64,000 nucleotides of DNA from Pythium myriotylum (taxonomy: Eukaryota > Oomycota > Peronosporomycetes > Pythiales > Pythiaceae). Below the pieces are notes generated by a model, which was given only the letters and a program-made list of their open reading frames with translations, was not told where the DNA came from and ran no database searches. Numbering within the stretch: position 1 is the first letter of the stretch; the number at the start of each line of letters is the position of its first letter. Positions 40,085-51,200 of this stretch are shown piece after piece. Position numbers and translations under genes: made by a program. The stretch is from contig JALJCQ010000028.1 in the NCBI GenBank assembly GCA_023091665.1, positions 372,001-436,000 on the forward strand, read 5' to 3'.

Positions 40085-41398
40085 ATGAAGAAGCCACAAG
40101 ACCTCCTGGGGGGCGACAACTACTTCCATTGGAGCTTCAACATGCGTATGACCCTGTATCGGAAGGGTCTTGGGGCACACATCGGCCAAGTCAAGGCCGA
40201 GGCGGCTCAGGACGACGCGTGGAGGGCTGACGACATGAAGGCGCTGGCCTTCATCGCGCAAGGAGTCGAGATCGAGCACCAGACCAAGATCCGTCTGGCC
40301 CGCACAGCAACAGAAGCGTGGGAGACGCTCCGCGAGTACCACAACCGGCAGAACCTGCAGAACCGCGTCGCTGTCACGCGGCGCCTGCATGAATTCAAGA
40401 TGGAGAGTGGCATGACCATGGCCGCTCATATCGACAAGTTCGACGAGCTCGTGGTGGCGCTGGAGTCTGTTGGAGAGCCGATTGACGAGGCTCGGCAGTT
40501 GGTGATACTGCTGGGTAGCCTGCCTATCGAATACGAAATGATTGTCGCAATCGTAGAGAATATGCGCGAGGTCGCCCTGATCGACGTCAAGGAGAAGCTA
40601 CTCAAGGCGTACGACAAGATCCATGACAAGGAGAAGGCGGAAGCGGCGTTCAAGGCGCAGTTTGCAAGCAAGAAGAAGCAAGGCCACGCTAAGTATGGCG
40701 GCAAGGACAAGAAGAGGGTGTTCAAGGGTCGTTGCTTTAAGTGCAACAAGAAGGGTCATATGGAGAAGGACTGTCGCAGCGAGCCGGACGCGACACGAGA
40801 AGAGGTCCTATTCATGGCCACAGATGACCACGCGACAGGATGGCTTCTTGATAGTGGTGTGTCTTCCCACATGACGCCGTTTCGAAGTGACTACATTTCG
40901 TATCGGAGCCTCACGAACCCACTGGGAGTGACCATTGCAGATGGGGCACGTCTTAATGCTGTCGGTGTCGGAGAAGTGAAGGTTGTCACTAGTGATGGTC
41001 TCGAGATTACTATGAAGGATGTGCTGTTCATCCCGTATTTGGATCGCCGGCTCGTCTCAATTCCCAAGTTGACGTCTCGAGGACTCGGCGTAGCGTTTAA
41101 CCACGATAGCTGTGACATCATGCGGAGCGGCAAGGTGTTGGTACGCGTGCCGCGTCGTGGCGGCTCGTACTACCTCCCATGCCGTGCCACAGAGACCGCG
41201 AATTTTGTTGAACACGCTCGTCAGCAGAGCCAGTGGGAGCTGTGGCATGCTCGCCTCGGGCACACGCATCTCGCCAATTATCGTCGCCTGCAAGAGATCA
41301 GCCCGGAGCTGCCGGTGATAAACGAGCCAAGTGAGAGCCTCTGCGGCGGCTGCATGCGCGGCAAGCAAACTGTCGCTTCATTTCCCGGCAGACTATGA
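40085..41398 (+). CDS. Copia Gag-protease (and integrase zinc region)
   Basis: 437 aa from the ATG at 40085. It contains a UBN2-type gag region (opens MKKPQDLLGGDNYFHW), a zinc knuckle CFKCNKKGHMEKDC (C-x2-C-x4-H-x4-C, about 40735-40776), an aspartic protease motif WLLDSGVSSHM (near 40843-40875), and the GAG-pre-integrase region WHARLGHTHLANYRRL with a C-terminal CGGCMRGKQ. The stop TGA at 41396-41398 overlaps the ATG of the next frame (ATGA), so the usual single Copia polyprotein is split by a -1 step just before the integrase core. Either this is a coupled translation arrangement or a one-base lesion. Confidence 0.93.
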   Translation: MKKPQDLLGGDNYFHWSFNMRMTLYRKGLGAHIGQVKAEAAQDDAWRADDMKALAFIAQGVEIEHQTKIRLARTATEAWETLREYHNRQNLQNRVAVTRRLHEFKMESGMTMAAHIDKFDELVVALESVGEPIDEARQLVILLGSLPIEYEMIVAIVENMREVALIDVKEKLLKAYDKIHDKEKAEAAFKAQFASKKKQGHAKYGGKDKKRVFKGRCFKCNKKGHMEKDCRSEPDATREEVLFMATDDHATGWLLDSGVSSHMTPFRSDYISYRSLTNPLGVTIADGARLNAVGVGEVKVVTSDGLEITMKDVLFIPYLDRRLVSIPKLTSRGLGVAFNHDSCDIMRSGKVLVRVPRRGGSYYLPCRATETANFVEHARQQSQWELWHARLGHTHLANYRRLQEISPELPVINEPSESLCGGCMRGKQTVASFPGRL

Positions 41399-44313
41399 TG
41401 GTGAAGACGGATAGTGTCCTTCAACTCGTGCACATGGACTTGGTTGGCCCAATGAGAACATTGTCTCACGGCGGGGCCAAGTATATTCTGGTGATCGTCG
41501 ACGACCACTCGCGTTTTGTGACGACGTACTTTCTCAAGTCGAAGTCCGAGGTTGCGGATCGTTTCCGTGAGTACAAGGTTTTGGTTGAGAACCAATGGGG
41601 CGCTCGGATCAGGATCATCCGGAGTGACAACGGAGGCGAGTTCGTAAATAAGCAGATGGGTTCGATCTGCTCGGCGAACGGTATCATCCATCAGCGCACG
41701 TCGCCTTACAGCCCGCAACAAAATGGCCTTGCCGAGCGGATGAATCGGACTGTGCTCGAAATGGCCCGCTCAATGATGCACTACAAGGCAGTGCCGCGCA
41801 AGTGGTGGGCAGAAGCCGTCAACACCGCTGCGCACGTGATCAATCGCATTCCAAACAGTGCGCATCCTGATCGGTCACCGTTCCAGATCTGCACGACGCA
41901 AGCACCACGACTGGGCCATCTGCGGGTTTTTGGGTCTCTCGGTTATGCACACATTGATGGCTCAAAGCGCACGAAGCTGGACTCAAAGAGCTACAAGTGC
42001 ATGATGCTGGGATACGTCGACAACGTCAAAGCCTATCGGGTTTTGGACATGGTGAGCGAGGTGATTCGTACCTCTCGATCCGTCGTTCTGGATGAGCGCG
42101 AGGTTGACGGAATCTACGATGAGGTGTATCCGTCAGCTGAGGCACAATCAACACCGGGATACGAGATCGGTGACGACAAACCGGCAGTGCGTACTCGGTC
42201 AAGCGCGCGTCTCACACCGTCTGAGAACGATGACGAACCTATGGTCAGTGAGAACGACGACAGTGGTGAGAACATGGAGGTCGAAGACGTTCCTATCGAT
42301 GACTCTGCTGCACTCGTGAACAGTGGTACAGTGCACTCAACACCAGTGGTACAACCTCAAGCAACGATACCTGCCGTAGCAGCACTTCCACCATCGGACT
42401 TACCAGCTAGGCGTTCCAATCTATTGTTGGCCCAAAGCGCGCCGGCGTCTGCGTTTGAGAATGATGCAATCGTATTCCATCCACGCTACAACATCAGAGC
42501 AAGCGACCGTTTTGCGACAAGTATTGTGCCGCATCGTCCCATGACTGGGTCAGAGGCAAGTGATAGGCGGTCCACTCGTTTTTCTCTTCCCCATTCCGAG
42601 AATGGGACTTCCGATCGCAGCGTTGTACTGTATGGGCAGAGTACGGACTCTAATGGCGGCACCCAACGCCCGCCGCTGAAAAGATCCCGTAATGACGAGA
42701 CAGCCATGCTCGTGGCGCTACCCGACGTACCAAATTCATTTACGCAGGCGGTCACTGGTCGAGATGCCAAGCAGTGGCAGGCTGCGATCAAGGAGGAGCT
42801 GAAAGCGCACGACACAAACGGCACGTGGTCTGTTGTAACCCGTCCTTCCGGCGCTCGTCCAGTCACGTGCAAGTGGGTATTCGCACTAAAGCGGAATGAA
42901 AATGGTGATATTATTCGCCACAAAGCTCGCTTGGTAGCCCGTGGGTTTTCGCAGACACCAGGGGTCGACTTCCAAGACACGTATTCTCCCGTCGCAAGCA
43001 TGAACTCTATACGTGTGTTTCTCTCGGTATGCTGCCTCCGTCAGTACGTCGTGTTCCAGTTCGACGTGGACACTGCGTTTTTGTATGGTGTTCTCAATGA
43101 AGATGTCTACATGGAGTGCCCTGATGGGCTGGACGTCAAGCCAGGATCAGTTCTGAAGCTGTTGAAATCTCTGTACGGTCTAAAGCAAGCGGCCAACGTA
43201 TGGCACCAGACCATCAAGGACGTGCTCATCCGACTCGGCTTCGAGCCGTCCGGCGCCGATCCGTGTGTGTTTACGAAGAAGAGCAAGGCCGAAAATGATA
43301 ACGACGCCGCGACTGACCTAGTTATGCTCTGTCTCTATGTTGACGACCTCCTGATCGCTGCCAAGACGAAGCAAGCTGTGTATGACGTGAAGAAGCAACT
43401 GGAGGTGGAGTTCAGAATCAAGGATCTCGGTGTTGCAAAATTCGTTCTCGGTATTGAGATTACACATGATGTCGAGAAGCGATCGCTCATGCTCAGCCAG
43501 CGTCAGTACATTCAGAGAGTCGTCGAACGTTTCAACCAGACCAATGCCAAGGACGTGTACAACCCATGTGAGACAGGCGTGAAGCTCTCTCGCGCTGACT
43601 GTCCCGCCACTGATGCCGCCGATGATGAGATGAAGAAGAAACCATTTCGCGCTTTAATGGGGTGCCTGCTCTACGTCGCAATGTGCACGCGACCGGACAT
43701 CGCCTACGCTGTCTGCAACCTAAGCAAGTTTCTTGAGAAGCCTGGAGAGAAACACTGGAAGGCGGCAATTCGTGTTGTCCGCTACCTCAAGACCACAATG
43801 AACCTTGGTCTTTGCTTCAGCGGCAATGATCATGGTGGCAAAGCTGTCGGCTTCAGTGATGCCGACTGGGGAAGTAATCTCGACGATCGTCGCTCAGTGT
43901 CGGGAGTGATGGTCATGCTACATGGTGCCCCGGTCGTATTCAAGTCGAAGTACCAGCGAACAGTAGCGCTGAGCTCGTCAGAGGCGGAGTATATGGCTCT
44001 CAGTGTTTGTGTTCAAGATGTGCTCTGGACGCGGGCTCTACTGAACGACCTTGATGTCAAACAGCCTGGCGCGACAACGATCATGGAGGACAATCAGGGT
44101 GCAATTGCTCTCGCTCGGAATATCGGCTATCACAGTCGCGCAAAGCACATTGACATGCGACATCATTTTATCCGCGAGAAGATACAGTCGAACGAGGTAG
44201 CAGTCGAGTATGTCGAGACCAAGCAACAGTTGGCCGACATCATGACTAAGGGTATCGCGACGGCGCAGTTCGAGTATCTTCGCTCAGCTTGCGGCGTACG
44301 TCACATTGCGTAG
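41395..44313 (+). CDS. Copia integrase - reverse transcriptase - RNase H
   Basis: 972 aa. The integrase core starts at once (VHMDLVGPM, VDDHSR, then DNGGEF and a downstream AERMNR, giving D, D, E). The reverse transcriptase follows with KWVFALK, DVDTAFLYG, LYGLKQA and the catalytic YVDDLL (near 43337). RNase H has SDADWGS, SSSEAEYMAL and HIDMRHHFIRE. All catalytic motifs are intact and no stops interrupt. A Ser/Asp-rich spacer of low conservation separates integrase and RT, as usual in Copia. If the split at 41395 is a mutation, the enzyme half would not be made as part of a fusion. Confidence 0.95.
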   Translation: MMVKTDSVLQLVHMDLVGPMRTLSHGGAKYILVIVDDHSRFVTTYFLKSKSEVADRFREYKVLVENQWGARIRIIRSDNGGEFVNKQMGSICSANGIIHQRTSPYSPQQNGLAERMNRTVLEMARSMMHYKAVPRKWWAEAVNTAAHVINRIPNSAHPDRSPFQICTTQAPRLGHLRVFGSLGYAHIDGSKRTKLDSKSYKCMMLGYVDNVKAYRVLDMVSEVIRTSRSVVLDEREVDGIYDEVYPSAEAQSTPGYEIGDDKPAVRTRSSARLTPSENDDEPMVSENDDSGENMEVEDVPIDDSAALVNSGTVHSTPVVQPQATIPAVAALPPSDLPARRSNLLLAQSAPASAFENDAIVFHPRYNIRASDRFATSIVPHRPMTGSEASDRRSTRFSLPHSENGTSDRSVVLYGQSTDSNGGTQRPPLKRSRNDETAMLVALPDVPNSFTQAVTGRDAKQWQAAIKEELKAHDTNGTWSVVTRPSGARPVTCKWVFALKRNENGDIIRHKARLVARGFSQTPGVDFQDTYSPVASMNSIRVFLSVCCLRQYVVFQFDVDTAFLYGVLNEDVYMECPDGLDVKPGSVLKLLKSLYGLKQAANVWHQTIKDVLIRLGFEPSGADPCVFTKKSKAENDNDAATDLVMLCLYVDDLLIAAKTKQAVYDVKKQLEVEFRIKDLGVAKFVLGIEITHDVEKRSLMLSQRQYIQRVVERFNQTNAKDVYNPCETGVKLSRADCPATDAADDEMKKKPFRALMGCLLYVAMCTRPDIAYAVCNLSKFLEKPGEKHWKAAIRVVRYLKTTMNLGLCFSGNDHGGKAVGFSDADWGSNLDDRRSVSGVMVMLHGAPVVFKSKYQRTVALSSSEAEYMALSVCVQDVLWTRALLNDLDVKQPGATTIMEDNQGAIALARNIGYHSRAKHIDMRHHFIREKIQSNEVAVEYVETKQQLADIMTKGIATAQFEYLRSACGVRHIA

Positions 44314-44365
44314 TACACCTGCTCGTGCCGTGTTTCGGTGGTACCGGCTATGATGGGAGTGGGAG

Positions 44366-44733
44366 TGTTGGAAAGCCCATCCTATCAGTGTCCGCCGTTC
44401 CACGGCACCCACCGAGTCATCACGTACAAGGCCAGTGCATGGTTACGTCGGGCGTGGATTACACGGTGAGTGAGAGCGCGTGCCAAGATTGCAACCATTG
44501 GCTACGGGCACGCAGTATGGACTGGTTGGGATGCTGGGCGCACGCGTGCCTTCGGAGTGGACGTTGAGGCACGCGTACGCGCGTGCCAAGAGCTCTGTGC
44601 TCGGTAGGAGCACAAAAGGAACACTAGCTAGACGTAGGAGGCAGACCGAACTAGTACTAGTGTGCATCATGCATGTGTTCGTATAAACTCTGCTGCTAAT
44701 AAACTCACTCTTCAATCTACTGCCTGCCCAACA
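44366..44733 (+). repeat. Copia 3' LTR
   Basis: 368 bp, identical to the 5' LTR except one base (44711). Followed by the target duplication CGTTG. Confidence 0.95.
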
Positions 44734-44738
44734 CGTTG

Positions 44739-47346
44739 AACCAGCCACCACCAATGATCCTGTTGATTTGTAGAAGTGAGACCATGGTTCTGTGTTGTGA
44801 TGAGGTTCTTGGTTCCCTTTCTTAGATGTTGATGGCTCATTTGGTGGGCCCTAGAAAAATTCTAGAACAAAGAGACCGTCCGGTGACAAGAAGCTTCTTC
44901 TTTGACTAATGCTCGGTATCATCAGCGTCGTTCCGCTCAGGTTCGTCTGCGTCTATCTAGACCGAGAGCCGTTTTCACGATCAGTTTGTGGTTCGGAACG
45001 ACGCAATGTTGAAGGCGTCGAAAGCCCCAGCCGTAAAGCGCTCGGCCTGTTGCACGTTGTAGCGATCTGGTGTATGGTGCTGAAAGGTCCGAACCTCTTG
45101 GTGAAAGCGACATTTCTAGAGTGGGCGTTTTGTGAAGGTCCATGTGAGGCACCTTATCGTCTCAACCCAGGTCTTGGGGCTTCGCAGTCCTTGCAACAGG
45201 ACAACAAGCACCAGTTCACAACAAAACCTTGATCCACTTTCCGTCTGGCGGGAAGGGGAACGCAGAGAACACCCGGTTGCACTGGACACGAAGCCTCTGT
45301 TCAGACAGTGTTAAACCACCCGAGTTCGTACTGCACAGGGATTTGACGCTAGACTCAACACACTTCATTCAGTCCTGCAGCGACGAGGCTCTCTTGAGTC
45401 ATAAAGCCTGGCTATGGAAGTGTGAAGAAGCTCTCGGTTTTAGGTACTTTACTCGTCCGGGACGTTGGGGGTGACTTCGCGTGAGTGGATTGTGGTATAG
45501 GGCATATTCTTCTCCTCTTGGCGCGCCATCCACAAGAAGCGAGTTGGTCCAAGCAATTACCCAATGTGTATTACCCACTGCGACAGATTCTGGAAACGCG
45601 CCGTTTCCGACACTTCTGTCATTCCTTGGGATGACAAGAGAGGTTCAGCCACTCGAAACAAAGACGAATGCTATCCACGCCCATTCTGGTCTTTCGGTGC
45701 GATCACATCACAGTACTAAACGTCGGCTCGTCCAACACAACGCATAGAGTAATCCATGCAAGTATGTCCCAAAGAATACTCTGTACTGTACGAAGTCACT
45801 GTAATCCAAGAAACGTTTGTCCCAACGAATACTCTGCGCGAAGTCGCTTGGACTCGAAACGGCGATGGAAGCAGAGATGAAGTTGACGGCGATATTTGTT
45901 ATTGTAACCATGTTTACGGAGGAAGGGGACTTGCATGGTATAGACCACCTCTAGGCCACTCGGTCGAGTGGAGTTGACGCCCAGTTGTCCTCCAAGTTGA
46001 AGTCGAATGAACCCATCAGTATTTCAAATTTGGTGTGGTACCCGAAAATTACTCAATTTAGTGGCCCTTATTGGTGACTGTACTGTAGTGACTCTCTGCA
46101 GTGATAGTCTATCATTAAAAAGAAGTTCGTAGTTCAAAGAACTATGTTCAGCCGGAGCGAGCCATGTTTGAAGCGCAACAGCAACTCAAGCGCAAGTGCA
46201 ACGTTGACTGATCTACTACAATGATTGGTCGTAAATTTCTTTAAACATGTATCGTGATTGGCCATTAAGATCGGTTGGCCAGACAGTCGCCACACGCATT
46301 CACAAACAAGCGCGCAAGGGCTCACCGGTCTCCGTGCAATGGAGCAGAGCCCTTGCGCGTCGACACGAGCCCTGCCCCCTTCCCCCTGCTCCCCCTCGCC
46401 CTCCGCTTCGTGTTGTGTCTCGTGTAGAGTAGGTTAACGCTCAATATGGGGGAACCCCTTGCATTTTTTTTTCTTGAGCCATGTTTTTGTGTGTTTTGGT
46501 GCTGTACAGCCTACATCCAGGACTCAAGTTCGCATCTTTATACATCAATATCCACTACCAGACACGTGAAGCCCGCTGACGGTGTATTCAAACACCATTG
46601 TTCAACGTATAGCTTGGTCTCTACGTATATCTAGCACTCACGACGTCCGATGTCGTGGTCTCCATTTTCGGCGCTCACCAGCGCTACAACTCACATCTAG
46701 TGGCAGAATTGGATGGTGTCGATTGGATATACAAGGTTATAACACAGTCAAATACAATCACGGTGTGTCGATTCGATGACGTGATGCAATGTGCGTAATC
46801 ACCTAAGGTACAACATTATTGGCTAAAATTCGCTGTCGCCGACATTTGCCAATGTGATCCAGTCAACAAGGTATCATCAATCCAGTACTGTCATTTCTCG
46901 CAACACAAAATTTCTGAATATTTCGGAAACTTATGGGTGAATATGGAAACTTTCAGCGAATATTACGGAATGACTCAGTTTCTTACCCATCCACAGCAGG
47001 AATCTTCCATCGATGTGTGGAGCGTCATTTGAGTGAAAGTTGCTGATGTTGTGAGGTGCCATTACTTGGCAACAACTCGATTGCCAATGGCGATAGGCAC
47101 ATCACGTAGATGTCTTGCACTGAATATGCGTATGGAGTAGATCATACAAAGTAAATGGATGGTGTAGAGGACGTAGGCAATCGAGTGGACATGAGCACTC
47201 GATCTGGACAGCATTCTAACAGAGTAGTCATTTCCACTTTGCATGGCGTTCCGTCACATCGACTGCTCAGTTATTCCAGCGACTCGTTGACCCTGCTGCC
47301 TTCCCCCTCGTGCGGGTATCGCTTTGGCGTTAATCATCAGTCAGTC
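44739..47346. other. Intergenic region, possibly the left part of a Helitron
   Basis: No gene supported in 2.6 kb. A GTACTGTAC dyad lies at 45783-45791. The left terminus of the Helitron locus must fall somewhere here, but I could not identify a convincing TC 5' end. Confidence 0.4.
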
Positions 47347-48003
47347 ATGAGTTCGCGGCGTAACTGTTTGGTCGTTCAAACGCAAGCGTCGTGCCCAAAA
47401 CGCAGTGCTTTTTGTGTGTTGTTTTCCATCAACAATGCCATGCAAGTTCGAGATTTTATTTCCGTCAAGGTACGTATATTTCCCGAGTGACAAAACGCTA
47501 CTGACACGTTCTATTTCGAATGACAGGAAATGCGATTGATCGTCGAAAGATTAAAGCTGACTCATCCTGATGAAGACCATGGGGACGTCCGTTACGGTCA
47601 TTACAGTGTTATGGCCATGCAGCAAGCGCTTCAATCGAAAGGTTACAACATGATATATCTCAACAACCTGGCGTTCATGAAGAAGGCACAACGAAAGCAT
47701 TGGGTGAAGCGACTAGCGACTACCACATTCCGACGAGTTCTCATCATTGGGCGCCCGCCCAAACAACGTGTCGGTGTTTCGCACTGTATTGCCCGCTTCT
47801 ATCACAAGACATCCACCGCTGTGCCCGGCCGCTTCAAGGAGCGACCGCTCATCATGTGCCCTGATGAGGGAGAGTGGACAGAGTGCAGCGAGGGCTCGTT
47901 GAGCGGCTTCCTACCAGCTATCGAAGGTGCGTATGCAATCGTATCTCACGAAGAGCTTGCTGTGATGCAACAGAAGAACCTCCCAGAGGACGCTACATTC
48001 TAA
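47347..48003 (+). CDS. Josephin-like cysteine protease, two exons
   Basis: Exon 1 47347-47469, intron 47470-47526 (57 bp, AAG|GTACGT .. TGACAG|GAA, phase 0), exon 2 47527-48003; about 199 aa if started at 47347. FCVLFSINNAMQ resembles the Josephin/ataxin-3 catalytic-Cys motif (C..NN..Q). GHYSVMAMQQALQSKG resembles the Josephin helix with FS and AL. SHCIARF is a candidate for the catalytic His, followed by W/S and a C-terminal AYAIV strand. These are the Cys-His-(Asn/Asp) elements of the fold, which cleaves ubiquitin-type linkages in known members. Oomycete Helitrons with such a gene are not known to me; OTU-type proteases are known from some other Helitrons. The exon 1 start is uncertain (open to 47155). 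Confidence 0.55.
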
Positions 48004-48213
48004 TTCTAGATAATACAATGCCTGGATTCTATCGCACCAAAAATTTCGGAACAACTGGATCAATGAATACTTATAATTATTCGCAAAATATGTGGCACAA
48101 TTAAATTATTCATTCTGAATGTACTGTATCAGATGTTGCAGAGTATCGTATAAACAAATACACATAAATGTATATATATCGTGTTTCACAGTCTTACACT
48201 TATATACTGATCT

Positions 48214-51200
48214 ATGTGCAATCTGGATTGGATCTTCAAGGGTCGAAGCTCCCTCCTCCGGGAATTAGACATCCCAATGGATTCTGAGCGTGACAATGCC
48301 ATTGCTTCACCACCACTCTCTCAACCAAAAAGACGTGAGACACCGCAGCAACGTGAGCGCCGGCTTGCACGCCAAACGCAGTACAACAACCGACGGAAAA
48401 CCAGAGCAACCGTTCGAGAACATTTTTCATCAAGTGGTAGCGGGGGCTACGATGAAAGTAACGAACACTACGAACGTCGTCTAGCAAAGCAGCGCGAGTA
48501 TACACGGCGGCGCAGACTCGCACAGTTGGTTCGGGGTGTACAAACGAACAATGGCATGGCAACCACTGTCCCGGGAGATGAAGAAGAGTCAGAAAGCAAC
48601 GGCACGACAACCACTGACGATGCGAGCGGTTGTGTGCCGATTGAAGTTATCTTTGGTGCTCCAAATGCAGATCGCATTGCCCAGATCAAGTGTGACCTGG
48701 TTGCCGCTCTTGGCGCGGAAGGTCTTGATGAAGTTGTCTGTGGTGTATGCGACCGATTGTCGCTACGGGAAACGTCTCGACAAGTTCACGAGTGTGACCA
48801 TGAATACCTCAGATCGATGAAGCGCGTTCTAAAAGTTCCAAGTGTTTCACTGCCAGATGGGCTTGTTGCTCATTACGCATGCGATTCCATTGACACTCGA
48901 CTAAGAGGATTGATGCTCTCTCGACGTGGGATCTCGAAAACTGATACCGGCTTCAACATTATGATCTGCGAAGAGTGCTTAGCCAGTTTGAAGACTAAAT
49001 GTGTCACTCCGCCGAAGTTCTCGATTGCCAATGGCTTCTATATTGGCGAGCTTCCATCACACCTGTATGAAGCCTCGTGGATCGAGAAGGTCATGACTCA
49101 GTTGGTTACTCTCATCGCTCAAACACGGGTTATTCGTGGTGGGGAGCACAGATCGATTCGCTCCCACTGTATGGTGTTTGATTCTACTCCTGGACCACCA
49201 GCAACCCTGTTGCCTCGTCGGGTCGATCGGGAGGGGCCGTATCGGGTTGTGCTTGCTGGCCCTTTCTCAAAGCCACAAACAGACCGTCTCCACAAGCTGC
49301 ATTTAGTCCGGGGATCAGTTGTCGTTGCTCTCCTTGACTACTTCAAGACCCACAATCCGTTCTACAAGAATGTTGTGATCGACAGGAGTGCGGCCACAGA
49401 ATGCCACCAGGGAGCAACGATTCTTAGCGAGATTGCAATTACCCAAGAGAGTGCTAGCACCAATGTTGATGAGGAACAAGATACGGTGCACGGACGCTCT
49501 GATGAAGCGACAGTGTCCACTGAACACGAAGAGTGCACTTTCATCGAGCGAAACGTGTTGTTAGCACCAGTCACGCCAACGTTAGACATCGGTATAGCCT
49601 CGCGCGTGATCGATCTGAACGGCGATCTACAAGGGGCCGTCCCGCAACTGCGAGTTGATCATTCTTCTCGCTTTGCCAATTCCTCCTGTTTGGAGGCAAA
49701 GATGTATCCGCATCTATTTCCATTTGGACGAGGTCATCCGGATGAAGCAAGGGTAGTGCGAGTCTCAAAACTCGAATGCGTTCGCTATTACGCAATGCTC
49801 AGCTCAAGACGCTTTGCGCAGGACGCCACGTTTCTCCTCACTGCGTTTGCGAGGCTGTCAATCGAAAATATGTACGTGAACACTTCCGTCAAGTGTAGAA
49901 GATTCTCTTCTATATTTGCAGGATACGAAAGGCTGACAAGTGAGGATGTTGCTTCTGCCTTGGTCAACAACGAAAATCGTCAGCGTGGGCGACGAACTGT
50001 GACAACGGTGAGCAGAGATGCTGAGCGCTTTCTCCGATCAGTTGAATTAGGGAGCGTTTCAGTGTGGGGAAGCGATGCGGAGCGTCGTCAATGTCGGCAA
50101 GAAGCGTTTGGTTATCAGACGAGGTTCGGTCAACCGTCGTTGTTCATAACTATCACGCCCAACACCGACAACTCGTACGCGATGGCGCATTATACTGGAA
50201 TACTCGGTGTCGACACACTTTTTGACTGGCTTGAGGCTCGCACACCACTCAAGAGCGACATGAAGCGAGAAGCTATGGGGGACGACTGCGCTTCCGCACG
50301 TTTGTTTATGCGGACTGTCAGTGCATTTGTGCGATTCGTGCTTGGAATCGATCCAGTAACCGGTAAGCGCATGTCAACGGGCCTGTTTGGATACACAGAA
50401 GCATACTTTGGGATGGTGGAGACCCAAGGGCGTGGGACACTGCACATTCATTTCCTCATTTGGCTGCTCGGAGCTCCTGAAAACTCGAGTGCCTTCTCCT
50501 CCCGACTGGAGACGGAAGGTGAAGCATTCAAGAACCAGTTGCTAGCGTTCACCGACAGTGTCGTCACCACAAGTCTACCCTACGACTTGAGCAAACTTCC
50601 GTGCACTAGCTGTCAGGTGCCTGGAACACTTGAAGCTTTGCCAATTCCATCTTCATCGCGACGCCAATCCAGACGTTGCTACAATAGCAACCCCGTCGAG
50701 CCTTGTTTGGTACATTGTGGTACTTGCGGAAGTCGAAGTAGCTCCCAGCATATCATTCGCCAACTCCTTTTACAGCAGCGACCACACCATTGGCCTCCAC
50801 CCATGAGAGAGTTGACTGATGAAGAACACAACAACCGAGTTCAAATCGAAACAAGGGCACGAACGTCTTCTGCTGACGCGAACAACGTTGTGCATGAGAG
50901 AGAAGCGTGGTTGAGTCAAGCTTGGATGTCAGACGCAGACAAGGAGGCAAGGCGGCTGCTCGAGGACACTGACAATGCGCAGTGTGCTCTGAGTAGACCC
51001 GAAGATGATCCCCTCAGGAACGATACGGTGAATCGATTGATAGAATTGACACCACCATCGTCGGACGAACATCGGATGGCACCGAGTCACTCTGCCTACA
51101 TTGTGGCCTCACTTGTTGCCAATCTTAACATGCATTGGTGGGCACACACCGGAAGCTGCTTCAAGCAAAGCCGAGCAGCGGGTGTGGGTACATGTCGATA

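Larger units (their letters stand above)
39675..44733 (+). mobile_element. Complete Copia LTR retrotransposon (5059 bp)
   Basis: Two 368-bp LTRs (39675-40042 and 44366-44733) begin TGTTGG and end CCAACA. They differ at one base (A at 40020, T at 44711). The element is flanked by the 5-bp target duplication CGTTG (39670-39674 and 44734-44738). A primer-binding site follows the 5' LTR and a purine tract (GATGGGAGTGGGAG, 44352-44365) precedes the 3' LTR. Gag and protease lie in one frame; integrase, reverse transcriptase and RNase H lie in the next. The domain order PR-IN-RT-RH defines Ty1/Copia. One mismatch between LTRs means a very recent insertion. Confidence 0.97.

Noticed and set aside
39752..40429. 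Minus-strand open frame across the Copia LTR and gag
   Set aside because: Antisense to LTR and gag; its LTR part recurs at 44443-44754 only because the LTR is repeated.
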